Below are positions 22,460 to 35,428 of a stretch of 64,000 nt of DNA, piece by piece; position 1 is the first letter of the stretch, and each line of letters starts with the position of its first letter. Below the pieces are notes generated by a model that was not told the DNA's origin, did no database searches, and was given only the letters and a program-made list of their open reading frames with translations. Source of the stretch: Calonectria ilicicola (Eukaryota; Ascomycota; Sordariomycetes; Hypocreales; Nectriaceae); NCBI GenBank assembly GCA_020809705.1, contig CP085825.1, positions 8,297,425 through 8,361,424 on the forward strand. The letters are read 5' to 3'. A program made the translations under genes and the position numbers.

Positions 22460-25400
22460 TATTAAAAGCTCTTATTCAATTAATTACCTATATTAATAAT
22501 TAAGTAATAATAATATCTAGAAAGAACCTTGCTATTATTACTTCTTCTAATAATATTAAATTAATTATAGAACTATAGTAGATTAAGAAGAAACTTATAA
22601 ATATATAAGTATAATTTAAAGTAAAAAAAGCTAGAATCACTATAATTGAAGAAAATAAGAGTAAAGATATTAGTAAAATTCTAAGACCCCTGGTTCTAGA
22701 GCCCTTTCTAGGAAAAGCTGCCGATATAGTCCCCTTCCTTACCTAAATAAAGGAATATTTTTACTTCTTCTTAACCTAATTAATAACTTCTAAAGCCTAA
22801 GTACTATATACCAAAACCCTTCTCTAAGGAGATATAGGAGTATAATTTGAACCTATTATAAGAGATTATTTGGAAAATAAGGATAATACTAATTAAAATA
22901 AAGAAATTTAAAAGATCTTTAAAAATTAGGAATATTTTGAAACTATTATTAAAGATAATTTTGGTATAATTAATATAGAATAATAAGTTATAAATTAATT
23001 ATATAAATTTAAATAAATAAAATCCTATAGCTAGTATTTAGCTAAATTTAAAAGAATTGTAGTATAAATAGCCTAGGATAATAATATATTAATAGAACTC
23101 TATTATAAAGGCTTAAAAAGTAAAGTCAAGAATAAAATCTATAAAGAAAATTGGTTAAAAAAACTTTTAAAGTATATTAAAAGTATTATTAAGATTGACA
23201 AAAGACAATTTAACTAATATAAAGAATATACCTAAGATAATAAAATCTTATATATTCTAAATAAAGGAAAAACCTAGAATAAGTAATAAAGTACTACACA
23301 TAGGACTTATTTAAGATTAATAGAACTTAATATTACTTAAGATTATAATAAAAGTAAGATTACCTACTTTAACTATGGAAAAAAAGGATATAAATCCTTC
23401 AAATATCACTCCCCAAAAATAGGAAATTAGTTCAAATTTATACCAAAAGAACAGAAATAACTTAATACTATAAAAACTTAATAAACCTCAGTATTAGAAG
23501 GAAAAGAGAATATTATAGAAAAAGTTATTCTTACTATTATTAAGAAATATAAACCAATTACTATAGTTAAGTAATATATAGAAAACCATAAATTATACAA
23601 GATAAAACTTACCCTATAATAAGAAATCGATAAAGTTATTTAAAAAGTATAATTAATCTAATAAGAAGGCTAGTCCTGCCTTCCCTATAAATGGTTAGAA
23701 TGAGTTAAGAAGATAGAAATCTTTATATTTATTCTAAATATATATATTAATAAAGTACCAGTATAATAGGATATTTATACTTATAATAAAAATAAAAAAG
23801 GAAATAAATAACTAATATTAAAAGAATAGCCTAATAAATCAAGGAACTTTTATAGAATAAAGATAAAGTCTTCCTACTTATATAAAGCAAATGGCAATTA
23901 AGAAACCATAATCCCTAATCTATTTAATATTAAAAGAATAATCCTAGATTAAATATAGTATATAAAGAATATAAGAATATTTTATAGGTAAGCTATTATA
24001 ATTATAATTACCTTTAATATATAAAGTAAAAATAGTATATAGTATACTTCTTTATTAAGGTAGAAAATATAATTATCTACTATACCTATAGAAGATATTT
24101 TAATTAATATAAAGTAATAGAAAGAAACCCCTACTACTAGTTCATTATATTAGAATTAGGTGAGCTTAAGTTCTCTAATTATAATAAGCTGCCTTAGAAT
24201 AAATGTTAAGACCTTAAATATAATATCTATATAATAAATAAAATAATGATCTAGTATTAAATAAAACTAAAAAATAAGTAAAGCCCCTTATAAAAGAGTA
24301 GTAAAAGTAGCTAGGGCAATAATCCCCAGAGTTATTAAAAGAACTCCTTAAAAAAGCTTTATACTCTATAACTAAAGAGCAACCCTAATAACAACTAGAA
24401 GTAGAAATAAGGATTAGAGGGAAGTAATATAATATTATAATAAATAGTGAAGCCAAACAAAACTATATTAATCTTTAAATAATTAACTAATTTTAGCTAC
24501 TATAGACAATAAAAGTCAACCTATATAAAATTATTAATATAGAAGGAACCCCTTTTAGCTATAATAATAGTATTATAGATAAAAAGATTAATTACTTAAA
24601 AGTCTTTATTAAAGGAAAAAACCAAAAAGTAATCTTTAATATTATTAATATTAGATAGTATAATCTAGTTTTAAAGTACCTATGGTTATACTAATATAAC
24701 CTTAATATCTACTAGTGTACTAACTAGGTACAAATATCTAAGGAGTATAATGTAGCTAGTGATATTTCTATAAACTATAATAAAAGATCTTAAACTCCTA
24801 ACCCTAACCAAGTAGAAGATATAAGTAAAGGAGAATCTTTACTACCTAAAGAAACTAAATATAAATATAAGAATAATTAAAAAAGGTAAAAATAATAAAT
24901 AATTACTTACCTTAAAATATAATTTCAGTAAATTAATAAAAGCTTTAAAGAAATAAAGGCTAAAGTAGAAATAGATAGATTATATAATATACCCTTATAG
25001 TACTAAATCTATAAAAAACTTTTTATAAAAGAACTAGATATTAGATTACCTAAGTTTAGCTAGTAGGATTATAAAATCATCCTTAAAGATAGATCTAATA
25101 TCTAATTTTACCCTATTTATAATCTTAACTAAATCAAGTTTAATACTTTAAAGAAATATATCTAAGATATACTTAAAAAAAGATATATTTATATTTTAAA
25201 CTCCAAAGCTAATTACTTTATTATATTTATACCTAAGAAAAATAGAAAGCTATACTTTATTATAAATTACTAATAACTTAATAATATTATTATTAAAGAT
25301 CACACTCCATTACCATTAATTAATAAAATAAAGGATTACCTTTATAAAATTAATATCTTTACTATATTAGATTTTAAAAAGTATATAATCTTATTTATAT

Positions 25401-27900
25401 TAAAAAAAGATATAAATAAAAAACTATTTTCCAAATTAAATTTAAACTATTTAAATACCTAATTATACCTTTTAGACTTATAAATACACTAACATCATTC
25501 TAACAAATAATAATCAATATATTATAAAAACACTTAAATATCTTTATTATCTACTACCTAAACAATATCCTCATCTTCTCTAAAAATAAAGAAGAATATA
25601 AAGAACACATTCATAAGATCTTAAAAGCCCTCCAAGACACCAAACTCCTAATTAAACTAAAAAAAGTAGAATTTCTAGAACATATTATCAGCCTTAATGA
25701 AATTCATATAGACCTAAAAAAGTTACTATAGTAAAAGATTAGAAGGAACCTATTAATATAAAGGAAGTATAAGCCTTCCTTAGATTTACTAACTATTACT
25801 GAAGATTCATTAAGGGATTTAGTAAAATCGCCTCAGGCATAATAGAACTAACTAAAAAAGGAATTACCTTTTAATAAGGAAATAAAGCACAATAATTATT
25901 TAAAGCTATAAGAAATGCTATTTTAGAAGAACCTATCCTTGTAATATTTAATCTTAATAAGCCCATAGAGCTAGAAACTAATACATTAGATTTCGCCTTA
26001 AGGGCCTAGATCGAATAACAAGATGAATAAGAAAATCTATATCTTATAGTATTTTACTTATATAAGCTATATAGCTTTGAGCTAAATTACCTTATTTATA
26101 ATAAAGAATTCCTTGCTATTATTAATACTTTTAAAGAATTCTAATAATATTTTTTAGAAAGTAATTATAAAATTATAATATATATTAATTATAAAAATAT
26201 TACCTACTTTATAATCATTCAAAAACTTAATAAAAGGCAATTACAATATATAAAATACCTATCCGAATTTAACTATCAAATTGTTTATATTAAAGGAACT
26301 AAGAATAACCACACCAATATAATTAGCCGCCAACCTGATTATAATATAGAAAAACCAAAAACATAGAAAAAACTATTAATCTACAATACTAATAGAGGAC
26401 TAGAATAAGCCCTAATTAATAGAATAATAATAAAAACAAAGAAAATAATTACTACTATAAGAATAAGAGGATTGCCATGTATAATCAAAACTATTATTAT
26501 GGAAATATTAATATAATAAGTGGAATAAAGTAATCTACTATTAAGGAAAATTAAAGAATACAATCTAGCACTTCTAGAAGAAGAAAAAACAGATTATCTA
26601 CAAGTGCCAGAGGAATATTAAATGGAGTTAATAAGGGACATTTATAAATATCCCTTGTATAGCCATAAAGGCATTAATAAAACTTTTAAATAAGTTAAAT
26701 AGATATTTTCCTTTAATAAAATAAAAAAGAAAATTGAATAAATATATAAGAAATATAGCCTATATTAACATTCTAAAAAACTAAGATATAAACTATATAG
26801 ATTATTGTAACCATCCCCTATTATATAATAATTATAAAACTTAATTATAATAGACTTTATTACTAATCTTCCCTTATTAGCAGACCTTATTACAAGAGTA
26901 TACTATAATAATATTTTTATTATTATAGATTACTTTATAAAAGTAGTATATTATCTCCCTTATAATAAAGTAATAAAAGAAAAATAATTTATTTACTTTT
27001 TCTTTCAAAATATAATTATTATATATAAACTATTAATTAAAATTATTTTAAATAAAGAATAACTATTTATATCTAAATTTTAATAAAGCCTAATATCCTT
27101 AATAAGGTTAAATTATAAGCTAAGCATAGCCTTCTATCCCTAAACAGACAGGCAAACTAAACGTTAAAATTAGGAAATTAAGTAATATCTATAATATTAT
27201 ATTAATTATAAGTAAACCAATTAAATAAAAAAATTATTTATTGTATAGTTAGTATATAATATATTCTATAATTATAGTATTAAAATAATATTAATAAAAG
27301 CTAACTTTAGCTTTATATTAAACACTTACCAAGCCCCCTTAGAAGATATAATTTAAGCAAAAGCTATAATTAAGTTAGATAATTTAAGAAAATTATATAA
27401 AGAAATAAAGATAGAACTTAAATTTATTTATAATATAATAAAAAGATATTATAATCTAAAAAGATTAAAAGGACTATCCTTCTTAGAAGGAGATATAGTC
27501 TACCTAGCAATAAAAAATCTTACAACAAAAAAACAAAATAAAAAAATCAACTTCATATAGATTAGACTATATCCAATTAAAAGAAAAATATTAAAAAATA
27601 ATTATAAACTTAACCTCCTAGATAATATTAAGATCCATTTTATCTTCTATATCTCACTATTAAAATCAGGTGAGGGTATCTAGATGAATATAAGACCTAA
27701 GTATAAACTATAAATAGAAAACCTAAAAGATCAATAAAAAGTCAAAAAATCCTATAAAGAAAAGAAGAGGATAGAAAATTTAAAATTAAATAAAAAGATT
27801 ATAAAGAAATAACCTAGGAATCTACCAAATACCTTATATATTACTTAAAAATATTAAAAGTATTTCTCCAAAATCAATATAAAGAAAATTAAGCAAATTA
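22460..27900 (+). pseudogene. G3 gag-pol remnant
   Basis: Collinear with G5 gag and pol. Recognisable decayed landmarks include the zinc-knuckle region near 23370-23410, the protease region near 24445, the reverse transcriptase region near 25200-25600, RNase H near 25900-26200 and integrase near 26640-27330. At the three integrase-region runs checked (26584-26589, the A6 near 26775, and the C5 near 27335) G3 keeps the base that G5 has lost. A deletion removes several codons after the reverse transcriptase region near 25660. Stops are dense. Confidence 0.83.
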
Positions 27901-28540
27901 CTCCAGTTAATAACCCTATAATCCTCAAGTAATTGTACCTTTAATAATGCTAATGCTTTAATATACTTCTTTTCTTCTAATTCGTTCAAATCCTTATAAT
28001 CTTAAGAAATTATCTTTTTTACTTTCTTATATAAATAATATTCCTAAATATGTAAGTGCTATAACCAAGTTAAAGTACTTATTAAATCTACCTTAACTTT
28101 CTTCTTCTCCTTATTAATCTAATCTTTCTTATAAAAAACCTACTTAATTAAAAAGAAAATAAATATATAAAAGTAAAAAAAAGAATATACTTATAAGCTT
28201 AAATAGAAATACCTTTAAAATTATAATTAAAATACTTATTCCTTATATAAAATTTATAGTAGCTTTTTCCCTTAGCTATAATATAGAATAACTACCTAAC
28301 ACAAAAATAAGCTAAATAATAAGATATCTTAAAACCAAATTTATTAATTAATTTAATAATATCCTTTTAATAAGCTTTAATTATCTTAGAACAAAGTATA
28401 ATCTTAGTAATATAACCTAACATCCTATTAATATTTAAACTATAAAAAGATAAAAGAGAAAGAAATATACAATAATTATAAATAAGGAAACTAGCCTATT
28501 TACCTAGCCTTAAGATAAGACCAATAAAAGGGGAGTATTA

Positions 28541-28940
28541 TATTATAACCTAAATACTTAAAAATAATAACTATAAGTAGAACCCCAACTAATTATAGCA
28601 AGACTACCCTAGACCTATATAACCAACCAATAAAAGTAAAATTAAATAATCCTTATTTAATATTATTGAAAATTATAGCAAATATTATCAAACTAACTCC
28701 ATTTAATTATTATAATAACAAAACCTTAAATATAATAATATATAGACAGATCAGATCTTACTATAAGAAATAGAATTAATCAGCTTTTAATATAACTTAA
28801 TTACCTCAATTACAATTAACTATTACCTAACATAATACTTCTATTACTCTATTTTACTATAACACACCTAACCACCCTGCCAACAATAAACCCTTCATTC
28901 TGATTGGTTCATCAAGTTAGGAATTGACCAGACCGTTACA
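28541..28940 (+). repeat. 3' LTR of G3 (variant B)
   Basis: 400 bp, left end decayed (TATTATAACCTAAATACT) and right end intact (GACCAGACCGTTACA), adjoining the GTTAG duplication. Confidence 0.87.
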
Positions 28941-29849
28941 GTTAGTTTTGGTTAAAAAGGCTAGCCCTTAGCCCTTTAGGAATAAGAATCGGGTTTTTAG
29001 TAGGGCTAATAGCTATAGAGCTAGCTGCCTGGGCTCTAAACTTACTAAGCGTAAGGCCAATAGAGGTGTCAAGCTGGCTAGCTGCTGTTTTCCCTATTAC
29101 TTCCTGGAGCTTTTTATAGCTTTTAGCTGTTTCTAGCTCCATTAAGCCTCCAGCAGAGAAGATTAGGGGTTGGAAGAAGGGATCTAGAGCCTTATATTTC
29201 CTTAGTTTATCCTTGGCTGCAGTAGCTAGGACTTCCTGGGCTTCCTTTTCTTGGCTATTAATAGCTACTATTTATAGGTTATAATAATAGCAATTAGAGC
29301 CCTTAAGAATAAAGAAATCTGCCTTTAAATTAAAGCTAGGGTCAATAAGAGGCTCCATTTCAATCTCTAGGGTAGGGTTGCTTTCTAGGGCTTTCTTAAA
29401 GGCCTGATTGATCTAATTATAGTATTGGATCTATCTTTTAGTAGCTGCCTTACAAATATCTTTATAATTTATATCTACTATTTCTCTGCAATAGTTATAG
29501 AGGCTCCTAGGGATCTTAGAGGGTAATAGTAGTCTATTTTTAAGACATTTAGTAACTTCTTAGTCTACTAAAATATAGGTTTTTTAAGTAGGTAAGACCT
29601 ATAGCCACTTTCTGCTTAGATAGCTGGTGTTCTCTAGGCGGGTTTTCTTATAGCTAGGGGCTAGGGTTTTCTCTAGCTGTTCCACTCTATAGGAAGTATC
29701 CAATTCTAGGACTTCTTGGGTAGTAGGAGGTGGGGTTATATAAGGCTGGGTTGAAAAGAGGTTCTCTAAGGAGTTTTTAGAAAAGAAAGGAATGATCTTT
29801 TCAATTGTAGGGTAGCTAGCTTTTTTAGCTGCTTGGTATAGACCTTTTG
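28941..29849 (-). mobile_element. Non-LTR retrotransposon L2, coding portion
   Basis: Continuation of L2 past G3. Read leftwards from 29849, it encodes the region before and through the endonuclease domain. 29599-29862 holds TIEKIIPFFSKNSLENLF and LAPSYKKTRLEN, and 28942-29142 holds the C-terminus ending GLRASLFNQN. The intervening zinc-cluster region has stops. It ends where gypsy copy G4 is inserted (TTTTG just before the LTR); the remainder of L2 is not found on the far side. Confidence 0.82.
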
Positions 29850-30246
29850 TGTTATGACCCATGACATGCCTGGGCGGTTAAACAAGGCAGAAAACGATGC
29901 TCACCTACCCTATAGCCCCATACCAACTAATAAAGAAGCGCTTATAAGCGATCACTTATAAGTGTTGGTGATTACCTTGTAATTATTACCTTAATTACCA
30001 ATATATCAGATAGAACTAATACAGTAAGCGCCTACTAGACAATAATATATAAATAGATTAGAATCTGCTTTTATAGCTAATATTAATTAGCTTTTAATAT
30101 AACTTGGTTATCTTAATTATAATTGACTATTACTTAATGTAATACTTCTATTATTTTATTTATTATAATATACTTAACTATTTTATTAATAATAAATCCT
30201 TTATTTTAATTAATTTATTAAGTTAAGAATTAACTAGATTATTATA
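29850..30246 (+). repeat. 5' LTR of G4 (variant A)
   Basis: 397 bp beginning TGTTATGACCCATGACATGC, the same variant as G1, G2 and G5. The first 120 bases are only mildly mutated; the right half is strongly AT-shifted. Confidence 0.87.
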
Positions 30247-31890
30247 TATTAAAAGCTCTTATTCAATTAATTACCTATATTAATAATTAAATAATAATAA
30301 TATTTGGAAAAAATCCTACTATTATTACTTCTTCTAGTAATACTAAGTTAATTATAGAATTACAGTAGATCAAGAAGAAACTTATAAATATACAAGTATA
30401 ACTTAAAGTAGAAAAAGCTAGAACTACTATAGTTAAAGGAAATAAGGGTAAAGATATTAATGAAATTCTAAGACCCCTAATCCTAGAGCTCTTTTTAAGA
30501 AAGGCTACCAATATAGTCCCCTTTCTTATCTAAATAAAGGGATACTTCTGCTTTTTTCTAATATAACTTATAACCCTTAAAGCCTAAGTATTATATATTA
30601 AAACCCTTTTTTAAGGGAATATAAAAGTATGGTTTAAATTTATTATAAGAGATTATCTAGAAAATAAGGATAATATTAATTAAAATAAAGAGATCTAAGA
30701 GATTTTTAAAGATTAGGAATATTTTGAAATTATTATTAAAGATAATTTTAGTATAATTAATATAAAATAATAAGCTATAAACTAGTTATATAAACTTAAA
30801 TAAATAAAATCTTATAATTAGTATTTAGCTAAGTTTAAAAGAATTATAATATAAATAGCTTAGAATAATAATATACTAATAGAACTTTATTATAAAGGCT
30901 TAAAGAGTGAAGTTAAGGATGAAATCTATAAAGAAGATTAGTTAAAGAAACTTTTAAAGTATATTAAAAGTACTATTAAAATTAATAAAAGATAATTTAA
31001 CTAATATAAAGAATATACCTAAGATAATAAAAACCTATATATTCTAAATAAAGGAAAAACCTAGAATAAGTAATAAAGCATTATATATGGTACTTATTTA
31101 GGATTAATAGAACTTAGTATTATCTAGGGGTATAATAAAGGTAAGATTACCTACTTTAATTATAGAAAGAAAGAATATAAATCCTTTGAATATTGCTCCT
31201 TAAAAATAGGAAATTAGTTTAAACCTATACTAGAAGAATAAAAATAACTTAATATTATAAAAACTCGATAGACCTTAGTATTAGAAGGAAAAGAGGATAC
31301 TATAAGAAAAGTTATTCTTGCTATTATTAAGAAATATAAATTAACTATTATAATTAAGTAATATATAGAAAACTATAAGTTATATAAAGTAAAACTCACT
31401 TTACAATAAGAAATCAATAAAGCTATCCGAAAAGCATAGTTAACCTAATAAAAAGGCTAGTCCTGCCTTCCTTATAAATGGTTAGAATGAGCTAAGAAGA
31501 TAGGAATCCCTATATCCATTTTAGATATATATATTAATAAAGTATTAGTATAGTAGGATACTTACACTTATAATAAAAATAGAAATAAGAAATAGATAAT
31601 TAATATTAAAAGAATAGTCTAATAAATTAAGGAACCTTTATAAAATGGAGATAAAGTCTTTCTATTTATATAAAGCAAATAGCAACTAAAAAACCATAAT
31701 CCTTAACCTATCCAATATAAGGAGGATAACCTTAGATTAAATATAATATATAAAGAATATAAGAATATCTTATAAATAAGCTACTATAATTACAATTACC
31801 TTCAATATATAGAATAAAAATAATATATAATATGCTTCCCTATTAGGGTAGAAGATATAGTTATCTACCACGCTTATAAAAGATACTTTG
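29850..31890 (+). mobile_element. Ty3/gypsy copy G4, truncated in gag
   Basis: It starts with an LTR and reads through gag. It is cut at about 31890, within the gag position equal to G5 base about 57675. There the sequence passes directly into GGTTAGGG and the 3' end of L3. No 3' LTR is present in the window. Decay is of the RIP type; the minus-strand ORF at 30287-30511 is a shadow. Confidence 0.88.
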
Positions 31891-31911
31891 GGTTAGGGTT
31901 TAAGGGTTAGG
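31891..31911. repeat. Telomere-like repeat joining G4 to L3
   Basis: GGTTAGGG, then TTTAAGGG and TTAGG, placed exactly at the break in G4. The element-specific inner part equals that of L1 and L2. Confidence 0.78.
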
Positions 31912-32266
31912 TATATTTAACTATCTATAGCTAATAGTGCTTGGTTGCTTTTTAATAGGAAAGATATTTCTAGGTTTCTAGGTCTTATAGGGGAGTATTA
32001 AGGTAAGAGTTCTTAGATAAGAAAATAAGAAAATAGAAAGATAGGAAAATAGGAAAATAGGAATTAGAGGGTAAAATAAAAAGTAAAAGAGAGAATAAAG
32101 AGAAAGTAAAAGAAAGAGTAAAAGAGAGAATAAAGAGAAGGTAAAGGAGAAAGTAAAATAAATATTAGAGGGTAAAGTAGAGAGTAAAAGAGAGAATAAA
32201 GAAAGAGTACAGGAGAGAGTAAAATAGAGAGTAAAATAAAAAGTGAAATAGAGAGTGAAATAGGGG

Positions 32267-35200
32267 TTAGTTTTGGTTGAAAAGGCTAGCCCTTAGCCCT
32301 TTAGGAATAAGAATCGGGTTCTTAGTAGGGCTAATAGCTATAGAGCTAGCTGCTTAGGCTCTAAACTTACTAAGCGTAAGGCCAATAGAGGTATCAAGCT
32401 GGCTAGCTGCTATTTTCTTTATTACTTCCTGGAGCTTTCTATAGCTTTTAGCTGTTTCTAGCTCCATTAAGCCCCTAGCAGAGAAGATTAGGGGTTGGAA
32501 GAAGGGGTCTAAGGCTTTGTATTTCCTTAGTTTATCCTTAGCTGCAGTAGCTAGGATCTCTTGGATATCCCTTTCTTGGCTGTTAATAGCTACAACTTGT
32601 AGGTCATAGTAATAGCGGTTAGAGCCCTTGAGAATAGAGAAGTCTGCCTTTAGGTTAAGGCTAGGGTCAATAAGGGGCTCCATTTCAACCTCTAAGGTAG
32701 GGTTGCTTTCTAGGGCTTTCTTGAGGGCCTGATTGATCTGGTTATGGCGTTGGATCCACCTTTTAGTAGCTGCCTTGCAAATATCTTCATGATTTATATC
32801 TGCTATTTCCCCACAGTGGTTGCAAGGGCTTCCAGGGGTCTTAGAGGGCAATAGTAGCCTATTTCTAAGGCATTCAGTAATTTCTTGGTCTGCTAAAATA
32901 TAGGTTTTTTAAGTAGGCAAGACTTGAAGCCACTTTCTGCTTAGATAGCTAGCATTTTCCAGGCAAGTTTTCTTATAGCTAGGGGCTAGGGTTTTCCCTA
33001 GCTGTTCCACTCTATAGGAAGTATCCAATTCTAGGACTTCTTGGGCTGTAGGAGGCGGGGCTGTATAAGGTTGGGTTGAAAAGGGGTCCTCTAAGGAGCC
33101 TTTAGAGAAGAAAGGGATGATCTTTTCAATTGTTGGGTAACTGGCTTCCTTAGCTGCTTGGTATAAGCCCTTTGCTATATCCTGGTGAATAGGAATACCT
33201 AGGCCTCCTCTTCTAGCAAGGATAGCTATTAGATAGGGGTTTAAGGTAGGCAAAGGGTCTTGTTTTTTCCTTTGGGCTAGTTTTTGGATAGATTTCTCTA
33301 TGGCTAGGTTGATTTCCTGCTATTGTTTTTCTAGGCCCTCTGGGGCTAGCTGTCTTAGAAGGTGCCTTAAAAGGAGATGAATACTGCCTCTTAGTAGGAG
33401 AAGGGCGTTTTGCTTAGATAGGCCATCTAGCTCCTGGATTGTTTTTTGAAGAAGGAGGGATTTCCTGTTTAGGAAGTTTTTCCTAGCTTCTAGGGGTCCT
33501 ATAAAGGTTCCTAGAGTAGCTAGGCCTTCCTTTCTTAGGGTTGTTATAGTTGTTTCCTTGCTTTTCTGGTGGTTTAGCTTAAGGGGAGAGTTTTTAAAGA
33601 CCTTTTTAGCTGTTTCTAAGGCTTTTCCTGGCTCTTCCTTACTAAGGATAAATATATCGTCCAAATAGGCAACTAGAGTAGCTGTAGGAAGCTTTTCTAG
33701 AAGGAGCTTTAAGGTAGGTCTTATAGCTAGGGAAAACAGCAAGGGGCCAAGGGGGTCACCTTGTCTAACCCCTTGGGCTGAGATTAGGTAATGGCCTTGG
33801 CCTAGGACTAGTAAGGAGGGGTTATTATAAGCCCATTTTACAGCCCTATATAGGGTGGGGGTGAATTTTGAGGTAGAGGCTACTATACACTTTCTATCTA
33901 TATTATTAAATGTATTAGAGGCATCTAGAGATATAATGGAGGTATATTTCCCTTTATTTAGGCCGCTTATAGCCTCTTCTATAATAAAAATAGCTGGTTC
34001 TACCTCTCCAGGAGATTGGACTCCTAGCTGATTAGGAAGCAGTATTTTATTTGAAAAGTGAGTTATAAGAATAGCCTTCATAGCTAGCCTATAGACTATA
34101 TCTCCCACAGCTATAGGTCTAACCCCTCCACCTTCCTTTTCTAGGCCTATTAGTCTAGAGGCACATAGAAGGTTAGGTCCAGGGGCTGTTCCTAGTCTGA
34201 TCATGTTGGTTAGGAGGGTTAGGAAGGCTGTGACCTCCTGGCTTCTAGTAGCTAGGCTTAGGAGGGGCCTAGTCCAGCCAGAGAGGCTAGGGGCCTTTTC
34301 CTTGTGGATAGTCTTGAGGGCTTTGATTAGGGTTTCTTGGTTGATTGGTTGGTTGGTTGCTGGATTTGCTCCTTTAAAGGGGTCCTTAGGGCCTATAGGG
34401 TGTTTATCCCTAAGGAGGTCCTTTGTTTCCTTATTTTTAGGGGCTAGAGGTGTTGAGTTGTATATAGCTCTAGCAGCCCTTCCAATAAAGCCTCTTTCTA
34501 GCCACTTGGTCGCTTGCTGGATTGGGTTAGGTTGGTTGGAGCCTTGGGGTTGGTGGTCTTGGCTGGGTGGGATAGGAGGTTCTGGGTAGGTAGTAGGGAA
34601 AGCCTTTAGGGTAGGTATAAGAGATCCTTCCTTGTAGGCTAGGCCTAGGACCCTAGGAAGGCATAGGAAATCTAATAGGGCCTTTTCGGTAGGCTTCCTT
34701 AGAAAATCCTTAGCTATTCTTTCAGCTGCTTGTGTGAATTGCATAGCATGCCTTGCATGGAGCCTTTTTTCTGGTATTTTAATATTAGAATAGGCTAGTA
34801 GCTGCTGGATGGCCTTATCTGCTAGCAGGGGGGTAAGAGCTTCATTGTGTTGTTCCTCCAGGGTAGGTGGGTGGAATTGGGTAGTAATAGCTGTTGCTGG
34901 GGGTAGGGAAGGTGATCGGTGCCTTGTGTTATGACTAGGGTTGTAACTAGGGTTAGGGTTAACCGCTCTGCCTAGGTCCTGGATGGAGGCTAGGCTTGAG
35001 GTTGAAGAGATGGAAATAGCCCTTTTCCTAGCTGGGTCTAGGGTAGGTGAGGGAGGGGGCTGGGAGGCTGGCCTAGCCGGGCTAGAGGCATTAGAGGGCA
35101 CAGGTGAGTAGAATCTAATCCTGCCTCTAGGGGGCTCAGCTGAGGGGCTCCTAGTAGTGCGTTTCCTAGGGAGTGTAGGATAGGTTGGGTAGGTGGAAGG

Positions 35201-35321
35201 GGGAGGAATTTCTGGTTGGAAAGGCTGGGCCCTAGGCCTACTAGACCGGGGTTGGTCTAGGGTAGGTTGGGTAGGTTGGGTAGCTAGCCTAGCTGGGGTT
35301 GAGACTGAGGATGACCTAGGT
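32267..35321 (-). pseudogene. L3 reverse transcriptase / restriction-like endonuclease ORF
   Basis: A single reading frame of roughly 1,000 codons, open upstream to the 35321 break. After a proline-rich N-terminus comes reverse transcriptase: SLDASNTFNN (motif A Asp, about residue 393 counted from the codon at 35101), GVRQGDPLGP (444 onward) and AYLDDIFIL (catalytic DD at 481-482). The C-terminal part has a CCHC cluster (CNHCGE then HEDIC), RWIQRHNQIN, and KADFSILKG then YYDLQVVAIN, which match the zinc motif, RHN and KPD-type motifs of R2/CRE restriction-like endonucleases. There are only three interruptions, near 33317, 32906 and 32351. Each is a TAG or TAA replacing Gln, and other copies keep Gln at two of the sites. 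It would nick the target and prime reverse transcription; this copy is inactive. Confidence 0.87.
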
Positions 35322-35428
35322 ATAGTAGGGAGTAAACAAGAGATTCAAGGTAGGGTTACGGTTAGAAAAACGACTTATTCTAGGCTTGAAATATAATCTA
35401 TCTAGGTTTCCATTCCTAGCAGACTTTT

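Larger units (their letters stand above)
22061..28940 (+). mobile_element. Ty3/gypsy copy G3, complete, RIP-degraded, LTR variant B
   Basis: A complete element with 399-400-bp LTRs and GTTAG target duplication, inserted beside the stop codon of L2. The gag-pol region is collinear with G1 and G5, but the first half of its LTR (GGACACCTAAAAGCGGTGACC and onward) is unrelated to that of G1, G2, G4 and G5, while the LTR second half is shared. The segment between pol and the 3' LTR (about 27890-28530) also does not match G5 by eye. Heavily mutated by transitions; no functional ORF. Confidence 0.9.
31891..35321 (-). mobile_element. Non-LTR retrotransposon L3, most complete copy
   Basis: Minus-strand element comprising, from its 3' end, telomere-like repeats, a 3' UTR with the purine-rich microsatellite (about 32030-32260) and one long ORF for reverse transcriptase plus a restriction-like endonuclease. 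The 5' end is lost: the frame is still open where the 9.7-kb repeat unit begins at 35322. It is far less AT-shifted than the gypsy copies. The layout and the telomeric 3' end resemble CRE-clade, MoTeR-like telomere-associated elements of fungi (inference from family knowledge). Confidence 0.9.

Noticed and set aside
30287..30511. Minus-strand ORF in G4 with apparent membrane segments
   Set aside because: It is antisense to mutated gag; the equivalent antisense ORFs of G3 and G5 are not conserved as proteins.
34203..34589. Plus-strand 128-codon ORF opposite L3
   Set aside because: It is antisense to the reverse transcriptase ORF; no motif, low-complexity composition.
35193..35396. Plus-strand ORF crossing the L3/unit 1 boundary
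   Set aside because: It spans a repeat junction and consists of Gly/Trp-rich shadow codons.
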